A stretch of DNA of 64,000 bases from Psychrobacter vallis (GTDB lineage Bacteria; Pseudomonadota; Gammaproteobacteria; Pseudomonadales; Moraxellaceae), in NCBI RefSeq assembly GCF_904846715.1, contig NZ_CAJHBU010000007.1:1-64000 (forward strand), in the 5' to 3' direction. Below are positions 42,607 through 51,602 of this stretch, piece after piece (positions within the stretch are counted from its first letter, which is position 1; each line of letters begins with the position of its first letter). The notes under the pieces were generated by a model. It saw only the letters and a list, made by a program, of their open reading frames with translations, made no database searches and was not told where the DNA came from. The position numbers and the translations under genes are program-made.

Positions 42607-43767
42607 ATGACCAGCTACAGCTATAACGTCAGAAATGAGTTAGTCCAGACTGATGATGTCAACTTTGGTTATGACATTGACGGTATCAGAAACAGCAAAG
42701 CCAAAAACGGCGTAACCGTCGACTATATCACCGATAAAAACCGTGACTATGCTCAAGTCATTTTAGAGAAACAAAACAACACCCCCGTGGCTAGCTACAG
42801 CTACGGTGACGACTTAATCAGTCAGAATGTGAATGGGATGACGAGTTACTTTGGTTACGATGGCTTGGGCTCAACTAAGTTCTTGACCAATCAGGTCGGT
42901 CAAATCACCGATAGCTATCAATACGATGCTTATGGTGAGATTACTGCTAAAACAGGCAATACTGATAATATCTATCTGTACACAGGTGAGCAGTTTGATC
43001 GATCGTTGAATCAGTACTATTTGCGTGCTAGATACTATAATCAGGGTGTGGGACGATTTACGCAGATGGACTCATGGCAGGGTAAAGCTAGTAATCCGAC
43101 CACATTAAATAAGTATTTGTATGCGAATGCTAATCCAACTTATTATACTGACCCAAGTGGACATTTTGGATTGGCCAGTTTTGGCTCCAACTTTTCAGTA
43201 ATGTCTACATTGAATTCTATTGCGATTCCGAGTTCTACAGCTTTTCTAGCGAAAGCAAGTGTTGGATTATTAACTGCTGGAGTTATTACCCACACAGCAA
43301 TTGATAGTGATAGTACTATTGCTAGAATATTACTTTCAGGGATTGCTCAACAAGCACTGAACATTGAACGTGGTATACAAAAAGAGAGGATTAAGCGACG
43401 TTCTAACGGTAAACCCATTAAGTTTTACTACTCATCTAGGCTTAGGATTATAAGTATTTCTAGCGGAGGAGGAACAATGGCGACTCCAAAGTACTCTGGT
43501 CGTCTAGGTAATGGCGTACCAAAACCGTCTGGTTTCTATGGGGCAGATATACAACCTTGGGATAAAACTTATACTCAAGAGAGTTTATCAGCTTTATTTT
43601 ACGGTGGAGATAAAAAAAGGGATGTGAGTTGGTTCTTAGCTTTTGATGGTACAACGTGTATTCCTGTTTATAGCACTCCGCACGAATGCTATATCCCAAG
43701 TGCACTAGGTATGCATGTACCCGTTCAAGCGATTACAATAGGTCCTAATCTTATGGAGCCTTATTGA
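42607..43767 (+). CDS. 5'-truncated RHS protein with C-terminal toxin domain, probably ADP-ribosyltransferase
   Basis: Residues 1-185 are RHS shell and the RHS-associated core (YRLRARYY-type ARYYNQGVGRFTQMDSW, NKYLYANANPTYYTDPSG). After the core the sequence changes to a unique domain (about 190-386). Its end, GFYGADIQPWDKTYTQESL, LFYGGDKKRDVSWFLAFDG and AITIGPNLMEPY, with FYYSSRL just before, resembles the HYD1-type ADP-ribosyltransferase toxins as I remember them (first His replaced by Tyr). The family call is inference. The stop overlaps the ATG of the next gene (TGATG), so the two are translationally coupled, as toxin-immunity pairs are. Confidence 0.7.
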   Translation: MTSYSYNVRNELVQTDDVNFGYDIDGIRNSKAKNGVTVDYITDKNRDYAQVILEKQNNTPVASYSYGDDLISQNVNGMTSYFGYDGLGSTKFLTNQVGQITDSYQYDAYGEITAKTGNTDNIYLYTGEQFDRSLNQYYLRARYYNQGVGRFTQMDSWQGKASNPTTLNKYLYANANPTYYTDPSGHFGLASFGSNFSVMSTLNSIAIPSSTAFLAKASVGLLTAGVITHTAIDSDSTIARILLSGIAQQALNIERGIQKERIKRRSNGKPIKFYYSSRLRIISISSGGGTMATPKYSGRLGNGVPKPSGFYGADIQPWDKTYTQESLSALFYGGDKKRDVSWFLAFDGTTCIPVYSTPHECYIPSALGMHVPVQAITIGPNLMEPY

Positions 43768-44606
43768 TGTCAACCCTATTGATGCGTTGTAGTGTTACAA
43801 ATATGAGAATGCCTATAGAGCGTTGGGTAGATATAACAGTGTATGAATTTATAACTAAATTTTCGACGTTTGCAGATGATATTTACTTTGGATATTTCCC
43901 TCCTCTAGATTTGCTCAATCATTATACAAATCTTGGTGAGCAAAATGAGGGTATGGGTAATAATGCAGTATGGTATCCATTTTCTCTAACTCAATATGGC
44001 TATGACGAACTTATCCAAAACATTAATAGAAATAAAGAAAAACCATTGTTATTTTTTGATAATACAGCAATTCTTTCATTAGAAAGTTGGAGGCATATGA
44101 TCATACAGCAACATAAGGATAATAATTTTTTCGGCCAGCAAAACTATCGAAATCCTATAAAATTTTATCACCCTAGAGAAGCATATGGCGAATTTACAAA
44201 TTTCTCAAATCACGGCATATTAATGGATAACCTGTGGTGGAAAACCATTGAGCACTATTATCAAGCTCAAAAATTTGCTGACAAGGAATATCAAGAGAAA
44301 ATAATGGAGGCAGACACACCGAAGATAGCTTCATTATTAGGTCGTAACAAAAAGCGAAAAATAAGAGAGGACTGGGATGACATCAAGGATGATGTGATGT
44401 ATGAGGCAGTGTTTCAAAAGTTTACTACACACAAAGAATTAAAAGATTTACTTCTATCCACAGCGGATAGGAACATTATAGAAAACTCCCCAACTGACTA
44501 TTACTGGGGTTGCGGAATTGATGGATGGGGGAAAAACATATTAGGTAAGATACTAGAGCAAGTAAGAGATAAATTAAGAACAGCTGATCTAAACGAACTA
44601 TCCTGA
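43767..44606 (+). CDS. NADAR (YbiA-like) domain protein, probable immunity factor
   Basis: 279 residues from the ATG at 43767 (a TTG three bases earlier is possible). Residues about 127-272 are a NADAR domain: KFYHPREAYGEFTNFSNHG, KTIEHYYQAQKFAD, LLGRNKKRKIREDW, LLSTADRNIIENSPTDYYWG and GIDGWGKNILG. NADAR proteins are N-glycosidases acting on ADP-ribose conjugates, and some serve as antitoxins to ADP-ribosyltransferases. About 125 N-terminal residues are unlike known domains and could bind the toxin. The one-base overlap with the RHS gene supports an immunity role; that role is inference. Confidence 0.8.
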   Translation: MSTLLMRCSVTNMRMPIERWVDITVYEFITKFSTFADDIYFGYFPPLDLLNHYTNLGEQNEGMGNNAVWYPFSLTQYGYDELIQNINRNKEKPLLFFDNTAILSLESWRHMIIQQHKDNNFFGQQNYRNPIKFYHPREAYGEFTNFSNHGILMDNLWWKTIEHYYQAQKFADKEYQEKIMEADTPKIASLLGRNKKRKIREDWDDIKDDVMYEAVFQKFTTHKELKDLLLSTADRNIIENSPTDYYWGCGIDGWGKNILGKILEQVRDKLRTADLNELS

Positions 44607-44760
44607 TGGAAGTAGCCAGTTCAATACCTATAATGCAGCTGGTAACGTCGTTACTGAAAAAGATGCCATGGGCAATATCACTACGCATGACTACGACGCA
44701 TTGAACCGTAAGTTTGAGACTACTCTAGACACTAACTTGGGAGATTCCTACGCAACCTAA
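44605..44760 (+). pseudogene. internal RHS repeat fragment
   Basis: Directly after the NADAR gene, 49 codons read as RHS repeats: SSQFNTYNAAGNVVTEKDAM and GNITTHDYDALNRKFETT, ending in TAA. No start and no C-terminal domain are present. It overlaps the NADAR stop codon region, so it marks another RHS recombination scar. Confidence 0.75.
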
Positions 44761-45205
44761 CGGTAGTAGTCAAACCACATCTGTTTTGGCTTTTTAGGGC
44801 CTAAACCCTTTTGGGTCCTAGTCTGGCTATACTCACGCTCAATATATTTAGTGATATCGTTTATGAGTTCAAATCTTGTTTCATAGTCTTGGTGATATGA
44901 TATACATTAGCTCACTCTTCAACGTACTTCAGAAGCCCTCTATGGATGCGTTACCAAAGCAGTTGTCACATCTTGATATCGAACTTTTAAACTTATGCTA
45001 CTTGATAGTCTTATGAGACCCATTGCTATAATACTGACTGTCTCTGTCAGAATGAACGATTATATCTGTGTCTATGCTAGATTTTTTATTCTTAATGGGA
45101 ATATTCAGTGCACGGCATACTAAATCAGTGTTTATGCGTTTATTGATGGTGCTCTAATAATCGCTACCTGCCTTCAGCAACATCGGCTCAGACATAGTTA
45201 GAATG
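44758..45205 (-). pseudogene. decayed IS3-family transposase (OrfB)
   Basis: On the minus strand the DDE-transposase words HSDRDSQYYSNG and CDNCFGNASIEGF (about 44925-45065) and QTRTQKGLGPKKPKQMW (about 44765-44830) are readable, but in different frames and with internal stops. So it is a broken IS3/IS150-type insertion sequence. The ends cannot be fixed. Confidence 0.8.
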
Positions 45206-45211
45206 ATTCGA

Positions 45212-45245
45212 ATAAAAAAACCTCACTAAGTTTGTATGAGGTTTG
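45212..45245 (-). terminator. terminator after the small acidic gene
   Basis: AAACCTCA and TGAGGTTT form the stem around an 11-nt loop; on the minus strand a run of seven T's follows. Confidence 0.8.
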
Positions 45246-45255
45246 GTATAAATAT

Positions 45256-45402
45256 TTAACTATTTTCTGTGTCAACGAAAGCTCTATCATCATCTTCGTG
45301 GTCATCAAATATAGATTGCTCAGCCTTTTTTTGAGCAATGTCGTTTCTCAACTGTTGCTCTTCATCACTTAACTCTTCATCATCGTCATATGGGCCACTC
45401 AT
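45256..45402 (-). CDS. 48-residue highly acidic protein
   Basis: ORF with a good ribosome binding site (ATAAGGAAATTGTA) and its own terminator. About 18 of 48 residues are Asp or Glu and only about five are basic; it starts MSGPYDDDEELSDEEQQL. No cysteines or membrane segment. Strongly acidic small proteins next to restriction systems can be DNA mimics, but no homology is claimed. It lies 181 bp from the M48/hsdR end of the type I locus. Confidence 0.65.
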   Translation of the reverse strand: MSGPYDDDEELSDEEQQLRNDIAQKKAEQSIFDDHEDDDRAFVDTENS

Positions 45403-45583
45403 TACAATTTCCTTATATCCATTAAGTAAGGAGGTAGTATCAAATGATTAAGTTATTCTTACAAGTAAATTTTTGATAGTTTATCGCAAAACCTTTTTTT
45501 GACGTTCGTTTATATATAGTTGGACACCTTCCCAAAAAATTGTCTTGAATTATTTTGACATAGTTTTTATTTAGTCTCGAATT

Positions 45584-46393
45584 TCACTCATTCAAGTACA
45601 GCTCTGCCATCCCATCAAGTCTCGCTTTTACCTCTTTCCAGTTCGGCATCACTTGCGTTAGTAAGCGCCAAAAGTGCTCACTGTGATTGTGCTCGGCAAT
45701 ATGACACAGCTCATGCAGTATCACGTAATCAATACATTCCTTTGGGGCTTTTACCAAATGTGGATTAAGTATTAAATTACCTTTAGTTGAGCAGCTCCCC
45801 CATTGCTTTTTCATTACCATTAATTTAAACGAAGGACTATTCTCGACCCATGAAGCCTTATAAATCAAAGACTTAATCCTCTCTCTAGAGATTAAGTCAG
45901 CTCTATCTTTATACCATTTATCAATAAGGCTTTTGACGAGGGCAGCTCGTTCTTCGGAGCCTAGCTGAGAATCACTTTGAGACAATTCTACATTCAGCTT
46001 GCCTCGGCTAAGCTTCACAGTGCGTTTTATTGTATCGTCAGTCTCAGAATTAATGATCACCTTGAGCATATAACGACGACCGAGATAAAACTGGGTTTCA
46101 CCGCTAACATAACGCTTGGGTAATACATGGTCTTTTTGCTTAGCAAAGTCCTGTAGGTTTTGCCATATCCAGCGAGCACGCTTCATCATGGCGTTATGTA
46201 TCATCTCATCCGTAGCGTCGATAGGCGCTGTGGCAACCACACGCTGATCCGGATGTACTTTAATCACCACTTTGCGAGGCTTTCTTTTTTTGTTGATGAT
46301 CGGATCGCTTTTAGACTTGTCTGCTGCTTCCTTATGCACCACTGCATAATGAATCTTATCTTCACCATAATAAAAGTCGCCATTCTCAGTCAT
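45584..46393 (-). CDS. M48/YgjP-type metallopeptidase-like protein
   Basis: A 269-residue protein of the YgjP/DUF45 type. Zinc motif H-E-x-x-H is in YVILHELCHIAEHNHSEHFWRLL, and the conserved MKKQWGSCSTKGNLILNPHL segment lies before it. The family is common beside hsdR genes in type I restriction loci. Its stop-start distance to hsdR is 6 bp, so it is cotranscribed with hsdR. Its biochemical role in restriction is unknown. Confidence 0.85.
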   Translation of the reverse strand: MTENGDFYYGEDKIHYAVVHKEAADKSKSDPIINKKRKPRKVVIKVHPDQRVVATAPIDATDEMIHNAMMKRARWIWQNLQDFAKQKDHVLPKRYVSGETQFYLGRRYMLKVIINSETDDTIKRTVKLSRGKLNVELSQSDSQLGSEERAALVKSLIDKWYKDRADLISRERIKSLIYKASWVENSPSFKLMVMKKQWGSCSTKGNLILNPHLVKAPKECIDYVILHELCHIAEHNHSEHFWRLLTQVMPNWKEVKARLDGMAELYLNE

Positions 46394-46399
46394 TTGCTA

Positions 46400-49300
46400 C
46401 TACCCTCTTGCTGCTCTTGGGCTTCTTGTCTCTCTTGACAGCCCAAGACGGGTAATTTTTAGCACTGCTTCAATGAGCTGTTGCGCTTTATCGATACCCA
46501 AATCCATAAATAACATCGGTAGTAATTTGACACTAATGGCATTTTCAATTTCTGCTGGATTGATAGAATACTCAGCCACTGCTGTCTTAACAATCTTGTT
46601 AATCTCAAAGGCGTAAGCGACGAGCTTATCATTATCTAACTCTTTATCCACTAAGAAATCAGCGTCAAACAAATGCTTAAACAAACCAAAATACGCCTGA
46701 GCATGTTTGTTTAATTTGCCACTACCATCGATAAATCTATTTGGTACATCAGCGACATCGCGGTCTTTTACGGCTTGCTCGAAGTCAGCAAACATCATGT
46801 ACTGCTTCACTGGTGCATCAAACATGGCTTTGGCATCAGCAATTGCTTGCTTAAGTAATTTCGAAAAATACTCTTGGGCATAAGGATCATCCGCAAGATC
46901 TTGTTCAATCATCTTGGTCACACGACCAGTAATTTTATCCGTTTGATTGCGCGCTTCATCATCACTCATCGCCTCAGGCTTAGCATTTTTTCCTAGGTTG
47001 TCTACTAGGTAAACGCCTTTGGCTTCGCGAACCTCAAGCCCTGCGATATGCTTATCAAGCAAGCTACGAATATCTGCTTCATACTCATCATAATCAATGG
47101 TTTCGTCAGCATCAGCGCGTACTTGCTTACGTAAATTCATGAAAGCTTTTAGATCTTGTTTATAACGATCACGCTTGCTATCAAACGAGGAATCTTCAAA
47201 GAAAGACGCTGACTGCAAGGCAATTTTCATGGCGTTAGAAAATGTGGTCAAGGCCGCATAAAAGTCATCACGTTCCTTGAGCTTGGTATCGACTACTCTG
47301 CCATCGATTTCCTGCATTTTTGGTGCAAGCACTTGTCTTAATGCTTGTCCATCTTGCTTGTTTTTCACCGATGAGAATATCACCCACAGCTCGCTATGTA
47401 GTCTTGGTAGCTGCTTGTACTCGGTATCCATCGAGTTATATAGACCTTTGAGATCCTCAATATCAAAGCCACCTTGCGTACGTTCTGCCAAGTCTTGGTA
47501 CTTTTCAATGGTGATATCCAACTCTTTTAAGATGCCACGATAATCAATCAGATAACCAAAACGTTTTTTCTCATGCAAGCGGTTCACCCGTGCAATCGCC
47601 TGAATCAAGTTATGCTGCTTCAATGGCTTATCGATATACAGCACGGTGTTTTTTGGCTCATCAAAGCCCGTTAGTAGCTTATCGACGACGATCATAATGT
47701 CAGGAGCGTTACCATTAACATTGTCCTGACTAAAGGCTTCTATAATAGCCTTGGTATAGGCTTTTTCATCACCTCCGTACTCGTTAGCAACGTTGGCTTG
47801 CCACCAATTCTGGACGATATCTTTTGACTCGCCATCGACGGTATCATGCCCTTCACGGGTATCAGGTGGTGACATGGCAACCACTGAGGTCACTTTGCCA
47901 ATCTTGTCCAATGCCATTTTATAGCGGATAGCTGAGGCTTTAGAGTCACAAGCCAACTGACCCTTTAGATGTTGCTGTTTAAAGTTTTGGAAGTGATCAG
48001 AGATGTCATGAGCGATCAACTCAATACGACCTTCAACTTGATAGATTTGACCTTTCTGTGAGAACTTACGTTTGAGATCCGTTTTTTGATCATTGGTAAG
48101 CTTTTGGGTGATACGGTCAAACCAGCTATCGATGGCTTGGTCATTGGTATTCAATTCAGGGATACGCTCTTCATATAAGAGTGGCGTAACCGTTTTGTCT
48201 TTGACCGCTTGCTGCATGGTGTAGGAGTGAATGATGCTACCAAATTTGTTTTCGGTCTTGTCATCCTTTAGCAAAGGCGTACCTGTAAAGGCAATAAAGG
48301 CAGCGTTTGGCAAGGCTTGCGCCATACGAATGTTGTTCTCACCGTTTTGGCTACGGTGACCTTCATCAACCATGACGATGATATTGGGGCTGTCGTTATA
48401 ACATTCATCATACTTCACTGCTGAGCCAAACTTATTAATAATAGAGAAAATAACCCGCTCATTACCATGACCGATCTGCTGGGCTAGACGGCGACCCGAG
48501 GTTGCCATGGCACCCGTTTTGTCGCGATCGGATAATACACCGCCAGAAGCAAAGGTTTTACTAAGCTGGGTTTCAAGATCGACACGGTCGGTGACGATAA
48601 TGACCCGGCACTTCGCAAGCTCTTCTAACCAAATAAGTGCTTTGGAGAAAAACACCATGGTAAAAGATTTACCACTGCCTGTGGTATGCCAGATCACTCC
48701 ACCTTCACGACTGCCCTTTTCATCAAAGGTACTAATGCGATCAATCAAGGCTTTGATGCCAAAAACTTGCTGATATCGAGCAACAATTTTGCCAGCTTTT
48801 TTATCAAACAAGGTAAACAGGCGTGTCATCCCAAGCAGACGCTTTGGCTGCAAAAGACTGATAATTAAGCGGTCTTGATCGGTAACGACTAGATCACCGC
48901 CAGCAATCAGTGATTTATATTCATTTGTAACCGCGGCAGGACGATGAGCAAACAAATTCTCAATCTGCTCAGGACTGAGCGCTTGATTTTTTAGACGGAT
49001 AAACTCAGGCTCTTGGATCTCTTCTTCGACCCATTTTGCCCAAAACTTCTCAGGCGTACCGCAAGTGGCATACAGACCGTCATTGCCATTGATCGCCAGT
49101 AATAGCTGGCTATAGGCAAATAGATGCGGGATTTCTTTTGGCTTTTGATTGCGAATATGCTGGGACACCGCTTGGGCATTGGTCGATTGCCACTCTCTAC
49201 TCGAATCAGGACGTTTGGCTTCGATCACTGCTAGCGGTAGACCATTCACAAAGCAAACAATATCAGGTCTACGACTATTCGTACCCTCGCTATTGAGTAC

Positions 49301-49735
49301 CACCAGCTCTTCGGTAACGTGAAAGCTATTATTGTCGATAGTATTCCAATCTATCAGAGCGATGGTCTGCGCGGTTTTTTTACCGTCGATAAACTCAGTC
49401 ACTGTCACGCCATAGAGCATGGCGTTATATAGCGCCTCGTTTGCAGCCTGCAAGCCTAAGTTCATGGCTGGGGTGAGCGTATGCATGATTTTATCAATGG
49501 CGCTGTCTGATAAATGATATGACTTACCTTCAAACATAAAAGTTTGCTTTGCTAAAAACGCACGCATGATAGGCAATAACACCACTTGGTTGGTGGCTTT
49601 ATTTAAAGCCGCTTTTGAGCGCATGGCATTGCATTGACTTGGCGGAATAAACTCATAGCCCAGCGTGGTGAGCAAGGTTAAGGCGGGGAGCTTTGAGCTA
49701 AATTCTTCGGCGAAGTTGATGCTTTGTGTGGTCAT
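46400..49735 (-). CDS. hsdR: type I restriction enzyme, R (motor/nuclease) subunit
   Basis: 1111-residue DNA translocase and nuclease. The N-terminal PD-(D/E)XK nuclease site is RRPDIVCFVNGLPLAVIEAKRP. Helicase motifs follow: Walker A (HTTGSGKSF), DEGH (IVMVDEGHRSQ), motif III (AFIAFTGTPL), and motifs V-VI (IVVDKLLTGFDEPKN, QAIARVNRLH). With HsdM and HsdS it translocates unmethylated DNA and cuts at a distance. In this locus it is separated from hsdS by five other genes, which is unusual. Confidence 0.95.
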   Translation of the reverse strand: MTTQSINFAEEFSSKLPALTLLTTLGYEFIPPSQCNAMRSKAALNKATNQVVLLPIMRAFLAKQTFMFEGKSYHLSDSAIDKIMHTLTPAMNLGLQAANEALYNAMLYGVTVTEFIDGKKTAQTIALIDWNTIDNNSFHVTEELVVLNSEGTNSRRPDIVCFVNGLPLAVIEAKRPDSSREWQSTNAQAVSQHIRNQKPKEIPHLFAYSQLLLAINGNDGLYATCGTPEKFWAKWVEEEIQEPEFIRLKNQALSPEQIENLFAHRPAAVTNEYKSLIAGGDLVVTDQDRLIISLLQPKRLLGMTRLFTLFDKKAGKIVARYQQVFGIKALIDRISTFDEKGSREGGVIWHTTGSGKSFTMVFFSKALIWLEELAKCRVIIVTDRVDLETQLSKTFASGGVLSDRDKTGAMATSGRRLAQQIGHGNERVIFSIINKFGSAVKYDECYNDSPNIIVMVDEGHRSQNGENNIRMAQALPNAAFIAFTGTPLLKDDKTENKFGSIIHSYTMQQAVKDKTVTPLLYEERIPELNTNDQAIDSWFDRITQKLTNDQKTDLKRKFSQKGQIYQVEGRIELIAHDISDHFQNFKQQHLKGQLACDSKASAIRYKMALDKIGKVTSVVAMSPPDTREGHDTVDGESKDIVQNWWQANVANEYGGDEKAYTKAIIEAFSQDNVNGNAPDIMIVVDKLLTGFDEPKNTVLYIDKPLKQHNLIQAIARVNRLHEKKRFGYLIDYRGILKELDITIEKYQDLAERTQGGFDIEDLKGLYNSMDTEYKQLPRLHSELWVIFSSVKNKQDGQALRQVLAPKMQEIDGRVVDTKLKERDDFYAALTTFSNAMKIALQSASFFEDSSFDSKRDRYKQDLKAFMNLRKQVRADADETIDYDEYEADIRSLLDKHIAGLEVREAKGVYLVDNLGKNAKPEAMSDDEARNQTDKITGRVTKMIEQDLADDPYAQEYFSKLLKQAIADAKAMFDAPVKQYMMFADFEQAVKDRDVADVPNRFIDGSGKLNKHAQAYFGLFKHLFDADFLVDKELDNDKLVAYAFEINKIVKTAVAEYSINPAEIENAISVKLLPMLFMDLGIDKAQQLIEAVLKITRLGLSRETRSPRAARG

Positions 49736-49773
49736 ATTAGTATGCTTATCGTTATCACTTATTAAGCGTGGAT

Positions 49774-50454
49774 TTAGTCACGACATTTTTTATAATTTAA
49801 TGAAGTGTTATCCCAATCGGCTTTAATACTCACACTCTTATCAGATAAATATTTATAATTTATCTTGTGTATGACTGGATCTGCTTCATAATAAAAAGCG
49901 CCTATGACGTTCACTTCATTTGAAGAGATAGGATCTACTTTGATAACTCTGAATCGCTGAACACCATTTGAAGATACTCTATTTGCATTCAAAAATGCTG
50001 GCTCACGAATTGCTTTAGGGAGATCGCAGTCTCCCCAAGAGCCTTGGTACTTTTTAGGAACAATGCTGGACTGCTTAGAATAGACGTAAGAGCCATTAAA
50101 CGCCCTTTCAGTAGACGTACAGTTATTCAAACTTTTTAGTTGAATTTCATTAGGTGAAAATTTAACCTCAACTTGGCAACCTAAGTTGGGCTGATACTCT
50201 AGGTAAGCACTCTCTGGCACCGTAAAAATAATGCTTTGATCGTCTTGAATAGGCTTCGCTTTACTAGCGGTAACAAAGCTAGAGTCGCCAGTCATGTTGG
50301 CAAGGAAAAGCTCATAATGCTTTGAACCTTCATAATCAAAACTGCTGAGATGTACTCGCTTATTACTACCGCTAACATAGGTGCCTTCTGCTACAGGGGC
50401 AGCCATGGCGGTCATAGGTAACATCATAATAAGTGCAGATATAATTTTACTCAT
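49774..50454 (-). CDS. secreted protein of unknown function
   Basis: 226 residues. Signal peptide MSKIISALIMMLPMTAMA with cleavage before AP. The mature part is rich in Ser, Tyr, Asn and Lys with two to three Cys pairs (C at GCQVEV, NNCTST, GDCDL, KKCRD), fitting a periplasmic disulfide fold. It lies 38 bp before hsdR inside the restriction operon, a surprising place for an exported protein. The family is not recognised. Confidence 0.75.
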   Translation of the reverse strand: MSKIISALIMMLPMTAMAAPVAEGTYVSGSNKRVHLSSFDYEGSKHYELFLANMTGDSSFVTASKAKPIQDDQSIIFTVPESAYLEYQPNLGCQVEVKFSPNEIQLKSLNNCTSTERAFNGSYVYSKQSSIVPKKYQGSWGDCDLPKAIREPAFLNANRVSSNGVQRFRVIKVDPISSNEVNVIGAFYYEADPVIHKINYKYLSDKSVSIKADWDNTSLNYKKCRD

Positions 50455-50504
50455 AGCTCAGCCTTCATACGTTTAAACTTGAATCAAATGGTATAAATAC
50501 AAAC

Positions 50505-51602
50505 CTACCATTGAGAACGAACCTTAGTCTCAAACTCATCAAGTAATTTGAGTTTTTTTATTAATAATTTATGCGCAGTATCTTTATCAAAGGAATCATA
50601 GGATGTTCTAAAGCATTTTATTGTGCCTGAACTCTCAAGCCAATCTTTTGTACAATCATCTTGTTTTAAAAAGGCTTCAGCAATTTCATGTTCTTTTGGT
50701 GTAGTAATATTATAAGCATAAAGATCAACGCAATATTTTTTGTCCTTGCGCCCATCTAGAAACATTACTACAACTGATTCGGTTTTCCATGATTCTAAGG
50801 TGAAACGCAGTACAGGGAATCCATACCAATGATGTATTTTAGTATCAATGTTATCCTTTGGAAAAACGGCTTGTACTTCCTCTACGAGTTCGTCTTTAAA
50901 AGCAGTAACAACCTCTATTTTTAAATCTTGAATATCTTTGATTTGACTTAAGTTTCCTAAAACGTATTTTGCCGTATCTTCCTCTATATTAGAACCAGTC
51001 ATAATGCCCTCTAAATGTAGTATAAACTCACGTAATAAAAGCATCCACTTGTTTAATGGTTGAGAAATAAAAGTATCTGCCAATTTTTGTTTAATAGCAT
51101 TAATCAATACTGGATAGCTTAAGCCAAGCCAATCATCAGGTGATTGACCATCTGGCGATAACACAACATAAAAAGACTGCTTTTTTTTGAAGTAATTATT
51201 TGACTCTACGTGCTTTATATAGCTATCAAAAGGGTTGGTTTGATGATGATAGATTTTATTCTCAATCAACATGACCCACTCATTGCCCTCTAACAGCAAG
51301 TCGATTCTTTTTTTGCCTTTGGTAATGGCCTCACGTTCAGGCGGATTGATAACAGAGAAGTCATCAACATTCAAAATAGTACAATCAGGATTGGCTGTAG
51401 AAAGCGCATCAAATAGTGCCTCTATCATTAGAGAGCCTAAACCATGGTCACCTTCACTATCACAAAAGAAAGCTAGCACATCGGAGGTTGGGTTTTCGTA
51501 GTAACCACGGCTACCAATACTGAATATTGTTGTCTCAGGCGTTTCTGAGATTGGTAAGGTCTTTATGTGTTCTAATAATCCCTTTAACTGAATAATATCC
51601 AT
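50505..51602 (-). CDS. PD-(D/E)XK nuclease superfamily protein
   Basis: 365 residues. The catalytic core D101-(x12)-E114-N-K116 lies in KKRIDLLLEGNEWVMLIENKI, followed by Gln121; an N-terminal E-N pair (YYENPTSDVLAFF) is typical of the PDDEXK_4 group seen in defence islands. About 235 residues of alpha-helical C-terminus follow. Its ATG overlaps the stop of the chimeric fragment upstream (TAATG), so translation is coupled. A role as an added effector nuclease in the restriction locus is inference. Confidence 0.8.
   Translation of the reverse strand: MDIIQLKGLLEHIKTLPISETPETTIFSIGSRGYYENPTSDVLAFFCDSEGDHGLGSLMIEALFDALSTANPDCTILNVDDFSVINPPEREAITKGKKRIDLLLEGNEWVMLIENKIYHHQTNPFDSYIKHVESNNYFKKKQSFYVVLSPDGQSPDDWLGLSYPVLINAIKQKLADTFISQPLNKWMLLLREFILHLEGIMTGSNIEEDTAKYVLGNLSQIKDIQDLKIEVVTAFKDELVEEVQAVFPKDNIDTKIHHWYGFPVLRFTLESWKTESVVVMFLDGRKDKKYCVDLYAYNITTPKEHEIAEAFLKQDDCTKDWLESSGTIKCFRTSYDSFDKDTAHKLLIKKLKLLDEFETKVRSQW

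Noticed and set aside
45444-45476. 10-codon ORF after an AAGGAGG site on the plus strand
   Set aside because: Too short to support and points against the neighbouring genes; the purine run is probably chance.
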